NCBI GenBank assembly: GCA_910574455.1
Contig: CAJSYZ010000003.1
Location: forward strand, 1,922,001-1,986,000
Origin: Trichaptum fuscoviolaceum
Lineage: Eukaryota > Basidiomycota > Agaricomycetes > Hymenochaetales > Trichaptaceae
Reading direction: 5' to 3'
DNA length: 64,000 nt
Part shown: positions 35,902 to 45,771 of the stretch, in pieces
Position numbering within the stretch: the stretch's first letter is position 1
How the letters are laid out: every line of letters starts with the position of its first letter
Made by a program: the position numbers and the translations under genes
Notes under the pieces: generated by a model
The model's database searches: none
Told to the model about the DNA's origin: nothing
What the model saw: the letters and a program-made list of their open reading frames with translations, nothing else

Positions 35902-36726
35902 CGTGGACGAAGCCGGAAAACCGGCGATGGTCAAAGTGGATCCTTATTCTACAAATAACTGTGGTGTATTCAGGCGGTACTGGCGAGTAATGGGTCTATA
36001 AAGTGAGTCAGTCGTATCGAGGGCAAGTTTGAGTGTATTAGAGCAGTCGCGGTTCCGCAATAGCAATAACGGACGCAGTTTTACAGCGTCGTGCGCGACG
36101 GTAGCAGCGACAGCACCACAAAGTCAACGAGAGCAAGGTAAACAAGGTCAGAGGGTACCGAGCATTGTTGAGAGCAGATGAACTAACGTACGATGTATGT
36201 TATAAGATGAACGTTTCGGTGCTGAAGATTGCGAGCCGACCACCAGATGGGATCAACGGAGCGACAACTGCACAGCCGGCGATTACGTGCAGAAACGGAT
36301 GTGATTCAACTTGGTCGTTACGTAGAATGTGGTCTCCAGCCCCTTGAAGATATCAGCAACGACGACGAGGGCCTTGAGGATGTCAGAGACGGCGTCGGGA
36401 GAGGGAAACTTGTCGGCGGGACAGGCGCGCAAATAAGCAGCGTCTCACGCACACCGCCACGCGACAATAGCAGCTCGGCGTCGTCCTCTTCGATGCACAG
36501 CGTCCAGTCGACGTGGGCACTTCTGCTGCTACAAGCCGTAGAGAATGTGTTGAAGACAGCGAGCTCGTCGTCGTCGTCGACGCGCAGACTTATGTCTTAT
36601 GTTGTAAGTGCCAGTAGTATACTCAGGATGCAGCGGTGTCTGGGGTCCGACTCGTGCTAGTATAGTGGCCAAACAGACTTCTCGCATCCATTGACTCTTT
36701 CTTTTCCTTGTCCATAAACTATCACC
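35902..36726. other. Divergent spacer with an unassigned open frame on the minus strand
   Basis: Leader and promoter of the LIM-binding gene (minus) and of IMP3 (plus). On the minus strand, 36596-36318 is open for about 92 codons between stops, with an acidic run DDDDEL and the segment HVDWTLCIEEDDAELLLSRG. It has no ATG, so it would need an upstream exon. The opposite strand is also open (36229-36660) and reads as serine runs, which looks like the shadow. No gene is called. Confidence 0.4.
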
Positions 36727-37486
36727 ATGGTGCGCCAACTTAAACATCATGAGCAGAAACTCCTCAAGAAAGTTGATTTTCTCAACGTGAGCCGCAGGAC
36801 ATATAAACGGTGACTCTACTAACTTCTTTTCAGTGGAAGCAAGACGCCAATTTGCGCGAAATTAAGGTCATGCGCCGCTACCACATCCAAGACCGCGAGG
36901 ACTACCAGAAGTGCGCTATTAACGCTTCTTGATTGCCAGTGTACTCATATTGGGATAGATATAACAAACTATGCGGCTCCCTACGAGCTTACGCCCACCG
37001 TATCTCGATGCTGCCCGCACAGGACCCTTTCCGTGCAAAAATGGAGGCCGCTCTGCTCAGCAAACTTTACGACATGGGGATACTTAGCACTGCTGCAAAA
37101 CTTTCTGAAGTGGAGAACAAGCTTACTGTAGCTGCCTTCTGTCGCAGGCGACTCGCCGTGGTGATGTGTGCAGCGAAGATGGCGGAGACTGTGAGCGCCG
37201 CGGTCAAGTTTGTTGAACAAGGACATGTCCGAGTTGGCCCTGACACGATAACCGATCCTGCTTTTCTCGTTACAAGGTGCGTTCCTTCTTCTCATCTCAT
37301 CTTCACGATGTTAACTATTTTCATATTTTCATAGACATATGGAAGACTTTGTAACTTGGGTAGACACCTCTAAGCTCAAGCGTACAGTTATGCAGTATAA
37401 TGATGAAGTGCGTATACCTTTCCTTCCTTTGGATTTGTTCACTTATCACGACTATTTGCTAGCTCGATGACTTTGACTTGCTCTAA
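36727..37486 (+). CDS. IMP3: U3 snoRNP protein Imp3
   Basis: S4-domain RNA-binding protein of the small-subunit processome; it helps U3 snoRNA pair with pre-18S rRNA in the nucleolus. Start at 36727 ([20 protein letters not shown]), the standard Imp3 N-terminus. Introns follow at about 36788 and 36912. The large exon has [29 protein letters not shown], the S4 RNA-binding segment [19 protein letters not shown] and [19 protein letters not shown]. The next exon has [16 protein letters not shown], and a last mini-exon encodes LDDFDLL with the stop at 37486. About 184 residues, the usual length. It is divergent from the LIM-binding gene and convergent with the WD40 gene. No anomalies. Confidence 0.96.
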
Positions 37487-38422
37487 CCGCATCTGTGCGG
37501 ACTTTCTCTGTACGATGAGGCGTACAATTCTTTTGAGCGCCTCTATCATCCTCCATAGCTTCTGGTCACTTTCCCCGGAGTCACACTGCTGTGTCGACTG
37601 CCTCGAGGCGTTCCAGGACTCTGGAGAGCCCTTCAGGATTAATACGACTCGGGCCTGATCTCCGCCCTATATCTTCGTTGAGCCAGCCTGCTCCGCGGCC
37701 GCAAAATTGACGAACTGGCTTTACATTCATTGCAACCTCATACAGTTTTATGTATTCACTGGCCATAGCAGTTGCAGATTAAGAGCCCAGGATTTCTCTT
37801 TTTCTTTGTAATGGAAGGAATTGAAATATTGCTGTAAAGTTCTTAAATGGTGACTACATTAATTAGAAAGTACTTGGTTGACTTGCTCTCTCCAGAACGG
37901 AAACGAACGTGAATAGTGGTTTCAGAAGATGACGAATTGTAGGTGAAAGTGTCTGGACCTCAAAGGGTATACATCGTCTATACATCGTCATGTCGTGCTC
38001 TAATGTCTGGGAGCACCGAGAAGTGTGATTCTGCCAAGAGAGGATCGCCTGTGCCCTCCTAATGTACCTGCATGTCGATCAACTACATAGGACATTGATA
38101 TCGAGTGTGTTTAATAGATGACACGCTTCCCTTCCTCACACACGAACACCGCTTTTCTTTCACTCACGATTTGAAAGTAAGAATATTGACAGCACGAAAC
38201 GGATACCCAGCCTGAGGATGAATGTATTTCGATGGTCATGTATTGATTTACTAAGCTACCTGTAAACAAGACACTACACTAACAAGATTAGCTTTCAAAT
38301 TTGACAACAAAGCAAACGATCGAAAGCAAACGGTATAACAACATGCGCAAAGCAAGATAGAGAATCTTATAAAATAGTCAGAAGTTCATCCGGGCAAGAC
38401 CTACATCCAGTCAAGAAAATAG
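37487..38422. other. Convergent intergenic spacer
   Basis: Over 900 bp between the 3' ends of IMP3 and the WD40 gene. Only short frames and AT-rich sequence typical of 3' flanks. I see no gene or repeat. Confidence 0.5.
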
Positions 38423-41190
38423 TTAGTTATAAACGTATACATCGCCGCCGCAGTCCGCGCTAAAAGGCAACAAGTTAGTCCGCGTCGATTTAGCTAAGCT
38501 GTAGGAAAACATACACAACAAGCCTCTGCTCTCTTTTCGAGGAATCGCCAAGAGAGAAGCAGGCCACGTCATGGTTGAGCTCCGCAATCAGCGTGTTGTC
38601 AACTTCCGACTGTGGAGCTTGCGCAGTATCCCATAGCCTGACGCACCCTATGCATTAAGTTAATGTTAGATCGGTTATAACAAGTTCACAAGGCCGCAGA
38701 CGCACCATCCGAACCAGCAGTCAGCAGACCAAGGCTTCGTCCTCCAAAACCCTCTACCCACCGCAGCCCAGTGATCCCAAAGCCGGCGGTCAGCTCTCTC
38801 GAGTGGTGTCGAAAAGTTACCGGCCGTGCGCTGTTTGATTTGGATAAGAATCGTACGTCGTAGATCAGTGCGACATTGTCCGACCGACCCAGGGCGAGCA
38901 AGATTCCGTCAGGGGAAAAAGACGCGAAGGTGTGTTCGACAGCCTGGGTAGACGATCCAGGTACCGAGAGTGCTATCTCTGTCAGTGCGGTCGGTTTCCG
39001 AGCGTCGTGCCGGGAAACATCATACATCGAGAGAGTAAATCGGTTGTACGCGCGGGTGATGATTGCCAACGATTCCGCTTGGAAACAAGATCTACGGTCA
39101 CGGCTTATTCGCCCAGAATACTACTAAAACACTCACATCGATCGTCCAGAGCAATCGCATCTCCGGAATCTGTACAACTGAATGTGTAGATCGCTTTCGA
39201 TGTAGTCACATCAAGGGCGACGTGCCTGCATACCTCATCTTCGATATCCGCTTCCGACAGTGCGAAAAGCATGTTGTGCAGTCTACCTGACTCCTTTTCA
39301 CAGTCCCCGCCCCAAAGAAAGGCACCTGTCCTGTGGTTTGACGACTTGTCGGCGACTGCGAGTTTTGTGGGATCGCTGTTCATACCGTCATGATGCACAT
39401 ATACGGACCTAATGGATAATATGAGATTAACGCACAAACTAGTCCAGCTCTTACATACCCGTCATAGCATCCGACTGCCAAAACTGAGCTCTTCGGTTTA
39501 AACGCAATATCGTTCGGGGCATTTGGATAGTTGACTGGCAAGTGCTGAATAAGAGAACGATAACAGGGGATCTTGTATAAAACTCACAAGATCGAGACTG
39601 TGGGATCTCAAAGCTTGAATCGGCGGTTTGTTTGATATCCCAGACACGCAGGGCGCAGTCATTTCCGGTAGAGAATAAACGAGTTGGCCTAACGCGTGGA
39701 TGGGTTATGTGGAGTGAAGATGAAATCAAAGCATCACGTACCTTAGAGGATCGAATGCCACGTCGTTCACGGTGTAAAACTTAGTATTCCCTGGGCAATA
39801 TTTGAGCATAGACAAACGGGCGGTGCAAACATTTACTACCTTGCGCCGGCGATGCACCACCTTCCGCAGGGCCAAACCAGGTTCGTTCGTGTGCCTTGAC
39901 CTTGCAGACTAATGGAGAGATGAGCCGAGCTTCGATGCAAGAGAATAAGACTTACATTCTCGACCTGTCCAAACGACAAGATTGCCATCTTCGTTGTATG
40001 GGTCAATTTGCGCTAGTTGTACAAGTCAGCAACCAAATGTTGCTAAAAAAAACTAATCAAGTTCGACGTACGCCTCTCCTGGCTTGAGTTATTCGGAGGA
40101 TCGGCACCCCCGCCGCTGGTAGCACTAGCTACAGCTATAAACCCATGGGACTGGACAATCTTCGTTACCGCTTCATTTTTATTAGGTTAGACGAAGCTAA
40201 TTACCACAAGGTCGACAAGCATGACGTACTTCCTGAAGTTTTCTTGTAACGCTCCACCAGATGAAGGGATGGCACAGTAAGGGATGATCGAAAGGCCACT
40301 CGTCGTTTTGGATTCCAGATGTGAGTTGTTCGATTACCGGGATTCGTGAAGGGCTCGCCGAACTCGTCCGGATGGCGAGTTTGTGTGCTAAACGGATTTA
40401 TTTTCTTTGCGCAGATTGTTAGGCAGATTCTCTATGCGACAAGAACTGTGTAGACTCACAGATAAATTCCATAGCCGTGGAAAACGACTTGCTCGCTGTT
40501 CAGTGAGGTTAGACGACGCAGGTCGGGACATGAACTTCTCCGCTATTCTAACGCGCTGTCGCTCTCGCACCAAGGTTTCCGGCTTGACGTCGTCGAGCTC
40601 GAAAGTCGAGGGAAGAAAGGTCGATTCATCCTGAACGTCGTCAACATCCATTTTTACTTCCCCCTTCCCCATCCAGGTGTTGTAGTCGATAGATCCTTCA
40701 TCGTCTGATTCAACGTTCTCTAGCCCATGGTGGTTTACATGCTTCAAGATTGATCGTACACTCGGAACCTAGATAAGGCGTTAATACCTTCATTTAAAAG
40801 TGAGAATATTAGAAATTAACTTCAACTACGACCTTACTTGTACCAGCTTTTCGTCCTCCACTCACATCTATTTCTCTTCCCTGAATTTGTCTCGAACTAC
40901 TAACGAAGATATTAATAATTAAAGAGCAGTTTAAAGATAACAGGCTACTTACCTTGCGACAGAACGCCCCCGAATGTCAACCGGGGGGTCAACAAGCATA
41001 CTTTCCTCCTCTTCATCATCTAGAATCTCAATGACCTCTTTTGTTTTGACTTTTCTCCCGCTCCTTGGCGCAGAACGCACAGCGGGACTCTGACGATACC
41101 CAGTTATTTCAACTTCGCCATCGCCGAAGTAGTCTTCGACATCTATTACTTCCCGTTTTACCTGCTTTTGTGTCCCCGGGAGGCTCGCCA
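38423..41190 (-). CDS. WD40-repeat protein with acidic, disordered N-terminus
   Basis: Probable beta-propeller scaffold; I do not recognise a named orthologue. Start at 41190 (MASLPGTQKQVKREVIDVED) gives an acidic N-terminal region with EVIEILDDEEEESMLVDPP and SDDEGSIDYNTWMGKGEV, suggestive of a nuclear protein. Short introns then lead to the propeller: RLFSTGNDCALRVWDIKQ near 39660, SVYVHHDGMNSDP near 39400, ALDVTTSKAIYTFSCTDS near 39200, TFASFSPDGILLALGRSDN and ALIYDVRF near 38900, and RSLGLLTAGSDG near 38720. The C-terminus is hidden by a 55 bp intron (GTATGT..CTAAC..TTTTAG at about 38512-38458); splicing gives VADCGGDVYVYN, a normal WD40 strand ending, and a stop at 38423. Around 700 residues. 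Confidence 0.85.
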
Positions 41191-41672
41191 TGAAGTTGCA
41201 GGTGTAATGAACATGAATGAAGCGAAGCAAGGACTAGACTCCAGAGGTAACAGCTCTCAGTCGCCTAGAGTAAAATACAAAGTATTCAGAGCATAGATGA
41301 GTTCGCGGTGTTCCTGTATGAAACTAAGGCGTGTTCTCAACTTGAAGCACTGGCATATGTATGTACATATTACAGTTCCAACAAATCTACAGGGTTTGTT
41401 CTCACGTCAATACAAAACAACTTTCGCTGCGTATGTCCGTACCCATCATGGATGAAAGGTTTCCAATGACTTATACAAAGCGCACTCAGGATGTCTTACT
41501 TACATACAGAAAGACGCAGTCACACGCGGTTGCCAGAGAATGCGAGATATTGCATATAATCCTACTGTCAATATCATAATGCATACATGGCTTTTGAGTG
41601 TGTGAAAAAGCGAGGAAAAGCATGCGAAAGGAGAAGGAAAAGTGAGAAGGAGATAGAAATTCGTCAAATCCT
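41191..41672. other. Intergenic spacer, WD40 leader and uL2 3' flank
   Basis: About 480 bp. It holds the promoter of the WD40 gene and the 3' flank of uL2. Nothing else recognised. Confidence 0.5.
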
Positions 41673-42547
41673 TTACACATCCTTGACCTTGACGGTACCG
41701 CGGAGGAGACCGGTCTGTTATATAAAGCAATTAGAAAAGATGAAATTATGCATATTATGAACGAAGGACATACCCTGCGCGCGGCAATAAGACCGACTTT
41801 CTGTCCAGGAACTGCAGAGCGAGCGATGGTCGAAGCCTTTCCAATATGTTGATGGTTACCACCACCGTGAGGATGGTCAACAGGATTCATAGCAACACCA
41901 CGAGTACGAGGCCAGTTGTAACGCTTGGCCTTGTATTTGTGGTACGCACGACCAGCTTTGAGGAGGGGTTTGTCGATACGTCCACCACCAGCAACAATTC
42001 CGACGGTTGCACGAGCATTGCCGCTGACTGTCTTCTTAGCACCACTTGGAAGACGAATTCGGGTCTTGTTATCCTCAGGGGAGTGGCCAATGACGGTTGC
42101 GTAGTTGCCGCTCGTCCGCGCCAACGCACCACGGTCGCCGACCTTCTCCTCCACATTGCATACAATGGTACCCTCAGGGAGCTGCGCCACGGGGATAACG
42201 TTGCCAACTGTAAGGGCGGCCTTCTTGCCACAGTACACGAAAGCACCAGTGTGCATTCCCTCCGTTGCAATGAATGTCTCCGTGCGAAGCTTGTAACGGT
42301 ACGGGTCACGGAAGACAACACGGGCCAGCGGAGCACCACGACCAGCGTCGTGAATGATATCCTTCACAATACCGCGAATGTAGCCATTGCGTTCGGCGTA
42401 GTCAAGGTTGCGTAGGCGGGCGGGCGCCTTGTTGTGATGGGTGTGCGACTTGAACTGTTCAAAAAATGAGTAAACTGTGATGCTTTAGGGAGATGAAGGA
42501 CGTACGATCGCATGCGACCGCCTCTGTGCCCGAATAACACGACCCAT
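41673..42547 (-). CDS. RPL2: 60S ribosomal protein uL2 (L2/L8)
   Basis: Universal large-subunit protein that contacts 25S rRNA near the peptidyl-transferase centre. Start at 42547 ([14 protein letters not shown]), with an intron soon after, then [20 protein letters not shown]. The main exon includes [53 protein letters not shown] and the hallmark [18 protein letters not shown], with the histidine known to be needed for catalysis in bacterial L2. A second intron follows VGLIAARR, and the last exon ends [13 protein letters not shown] at 41673. About 255 residues, full length. Codon choice is strongly biased towards C-ending codons, as expected for a highly expressed gene. No anomalies. Confidence 0.98.
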
Positions 42548-43633
42548 CGTTCAATCTAAGCCTCTATCGTCAGCAATCGTCCTGGATACTACGAAGTCCC
42601 GAAGCCAAGAATTTCGCGCCCAAAGTACACCCAAAGTTAAGATCCACCATCCATCACTTTCCCGCTCGAAATCCATCCAACTTTCTCCATCTAGTCTTCC
42701 CTTGAACTGCATACAATGTTAGAATATGATAAAGCAGAGCATACTCACAAAGTTTTATCGGTAAAGTCTTGAGAACGTCGTCAACAGCGGCGAGGGGACG
42801 TACCTTTAGTGCAACCCGAAGTCGACTTCCTTGTTGAGACTTACTTTAAGTAGTAATTCTTACGTAAGTACCTTTGTTCAACTGGCGAACCAGTCCGAGC
42901 CGTTGTCATTTCTAACTCTCTTCTGTACTGTTAACAAATCCGCTGCTGGAAGTCAATCAGTTCAAGTAGACCCGCGTCTCCTTGCCTCCGCTTTCAATAT
43001 TTTGGATGCTGTTTTCCGTGACGACACTGATGAACTCGGACGATTCTTATGGAGCAGACCGGCGACCGGCGAAGGCTGAATACATGTACTAACTTGAACG
43101 TGAAGGTCATGTCCGAGTCTGAGCTCAAGAAAGTACCTCGTCTATGTCGGACCACCACTAGCAGATACTACCAACTCCAGCTTTCAAAAGGTAGAATATG
43201 TTTTGGACCTTCATTGCTGAACTTTCCTCCCTTGGACAATCTCTACGTCCTAACTTTAAAGGTTACGGCAATCGAATCACGACTTCAAGTTGCACCACCT
43301 TCCTCGGCGCCTTTGGTGGGAGAGATCTTCCTCAACGAAGGTCTGGCGTCTCTTGATCAAACACGCTCATCAGGCGTTGCAGCCAAAGGCAGCTAAGTAA
43401 GTGCAGTTAAGGAGGATACAAATTCCGCAGTTGTGAATCTTCTGAAGCTTCAGTTCAATTGCACCACACTGGCATTCGCGCGACTTCTCCGGACAGAGTT
43501 CTGCGATTCTATAGGCCGTAAACTTTATAAGATGGCACAAGCGTTTGGGAATTAGCGCTGCTTGCACAGCATACATCATACGCATAAGTAATGTTCTCCT
43601 AATCTACCAACCCTTCCCCCCCCTCACGCCGCC
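42548..43633. other. Intergenic with two unassigned plus-strand frames
   Basis: Upstream side of uL2. Frames at 42831-43079 (VDPRLLASAFNILDAVFRDD inside) and 43049-43396 (SRYYQLQLSKGRICFGPSLL inside) overlap and could be exons of a small gene, but no splice solution or known domain supports this. Promoter of the kinase lies at the right end. Confidence 0.4.
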
Positions 43634-44928
43634 ATGGCTCCTTTCCTCGACGGGTCCCTCAAGGTGGGCCTTACCTTGTAGCAGATTCCTACCTCCTAAC
43701 CTCCATCACAGTACATTGACAATGTTGAATGCAATCAAGCTATCAGCATAGCCAGTGGCGGGGTCGCGTCTATCTTTAAGGGAGAATACATTGCAACCGA
43801 GCATGGCAGGATAGTGCAAAGAGTAGTGAGCAATCAGCCTGAGCGCCTATCCTTACTTCGTGATCAATGTGTTAAAAATCTGTAGGTCGCCATCAAGATG
43901 CTGCATGGTATGCATACCGACGCCTCATTGCTAGCAAAGTATAAAAAAGTGAGTTCATTCCGGTTTATGTCTTGCGCTATCTCATATTCATTGTAGCGCC
44001 TTGAACGAGAAGGAAAGAATCTGCGTGCGGCTAACCATGACAATATTGTTCCATTCTTTGGCTTCTGCAAGCCCGGTGTTATTGAAGCATTCCCTTCTCC
44101 CGGAATAGTGACTTTATTTTGTAAGAATGGGACAATAATGGAGTATCTGGAACGGAACGCAGAAAACAGCTCTATATCCGGCATGACGAACCGATTGAGA
44201 CTTGTCTGTAATGTCTATGATTATTTCTACATTGCTTCCGTATTGATAGATGGCAAATTACAGATTACCGACGTTGCAAGAGGCCTTGCCCACCTTCATA
44301 GCCTTGATTACGAAGATGGACGGACGTTGAAGATGGTTCACGGTGATGTTAAACCTGTAGGTATCGGGGTCATAGTCACAGGACTCACCGAACTGATAAT
44401 CGTCTTACATCACAGAAAAACATCTTGATCTTAGATAACGGTTCGGCCGCCATTTGCGACTTTGGGCAATCTCGCATAATTGAAGAGAAAGGCTACACGA
44501 CAAAACTCCTTGTATCGGCTAAATACGTTGCTCAGGAGATCTTGATGGATGAATCGAATGGTGATGATCCAGATTACGAAGATCCTATAAGTGGAACGAG
44601 CAAGATGACGTCTCCGGAGGGCGATGTGTATTCCTACGCTATGACGGCTCTCGAGGCATGTTGTTTAAATGTTATCTTTTCTTGTGCTTGCTCACCCCAA
44701 TCTGGTGTTTCTCAGGTGGCATCTGGTGTTGCCCCTTTCAAAAGATACAAGAGAGATGTCATGGTCATACAGAAAGTCTGTGCGGGAAGTAGGCCCGAAC
44801 GAAAAGATCATGATAATATCCCTGATGCCTTGTGGAACCTCTTTGCCAGAGCTTGGGACAAAAACCCCAAGGATCGACCGACAATGGCGAATGTTCTGAA
44901 TGAGCTGTCTTCCATGCGGAGTCCTTAA
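43634..44928 (+). CDS. TKL-like protein kinase of the mushroom type
   Basis: Small kinase-only protein. Start at 43634 (MAPFLDGSLK), spliced to YIDNVECNQAISIASGGVAS. Kinase landmarks: a degenerate glycine loop SGGVASIFKGEY; VAIKML with the ATP-binding lysine; AANHDNIVPFFGFCKPG; catalytic loop HGDVKPKNIL (Asp and Lys kept, Arg replaced by Gly); CDFGQSR; and SPEGDVYSYAMTALEV with the conserved helix-F aspartate. The activation segment has VAQEIL where most kinases have APE, so the proline is missing. KNPKDRPTMANVLNELSS closes the C-lobe, and the stop is at 44928. Short introns interrupt it. The HGD form and domain order match the expanded TKL-like kinases of Agaricomycetes. Likely active, but the P-loop and APE changes leave room for doubt. 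Confidence 0.88.
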
Positions 44929-45217
44929 ATACTGCACATACACGTGCCGATAGTCTCATTGATTATCGTTTGTTGTCCTTTCAGAAATTATTGATGTACT
45001 TGATTTAATCATAATTAGCATACATAGCTGTTGTACACATATTCTCAATAACGTTCATTATCTCCTCACATAGCTTTGAAGTTAAGGTTGGAGCTTAATA
45101 CTCGGAGATGATGATCCTGCGGAACTTTAATTTGATAATTTGATAATCATTGCAATATGGGCCACCGTAGTGGCAAGCTCCCTGGCTTTCCTTTGGGACC
45201 CTTGTGCTTTGAGCATG

Positions 45218-45343
45218 TGTTCCTTGGGACTTGTGCGCGGACATGGACGAGGGCAAGTCTGGGCTAGTTCTAGTGACCAGTGTTCCTTGGGACTGATGTG
45301 TGGACTTGGACGAGGACGTGTATGGACTTGGGCGTGGGAAGTA
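45218..45343 (+). repeat. Two imperfect 63-bp direct repeats
   Basis: Units begin TGTTCCTTGGGACT at 45218 and 45281. Similarity is strong over about the first 42 bp (GGACATGGACGAGG versus GGACTTGGACGAGG) and fades after. A partial third start CCTTTGGGACC lies at about 45190. It lies between the kinase and the glucan-synthase relic; function unknown. Confidence 0.6.
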
Positions 45344-45358
45344 TACTACTAGTAGTAT
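45343..45358. repeat. 16-bp perfect palindrome
   Basis: ATACTACTAGTAGTAT, fully self-complementary, directly after the 63-bp repeats. It contains the 9-mer CTACTAGTA that recurs at 47892, 49235 and 49537. Confidence 0.7.
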
Positions 45359-45771
45359 GAGCGTGTGACAGATTCCGGCGTGGTATCTGGACGTGCCAGT
45401 GCGCGAATGCTATTGGAAATCCCAGCGCCGCTATTCCTCCCGATAGACAAAGTAGCAGATGAATTGTATTGCATATGTATATAATAACTGTATTTGTTCA
45501 AACGCCATTGGCCTTTGTGGTAGCAGTCCTGGGGAGATCCTACCGGCAAACAGTTAGAGGCATCCCAGAAGTAAGCATCCTAGAAAGTGTATTAATTCAC
45601 CGAGAAGACGTGGTGCAGTGCAAAAACATAAGCAATAAAGACAACCATAGAAATAGATAATGATTACAGAATACAATACCGCAACTTTCGAGATGTACGA
45701 AAGGCTTAAGCTGCAATTTTACTAGCACACAAAAAGCACAAAAAGAAAAGATAAAACATCAGAACTGTCCA

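Noticed and set aside
33640..35958. Long plus-strand frames opposite the glutamine-rich exon
   Set aside because: They are shadows of the repetitive Q/P/G codons of the LIM-binding gene and have implausible composition.
41846..42415. 189-codon plus-strand frame rich in T, V and R
   Set aside because: It is antisense to the strongly codon-biased uL2 gene, whose identity is certain.
45140..45352. 70-codon plus-strand frame over the 63-bp repeats
   Set aside because: The open frame arises from the direct repeats and has no start context or homology.
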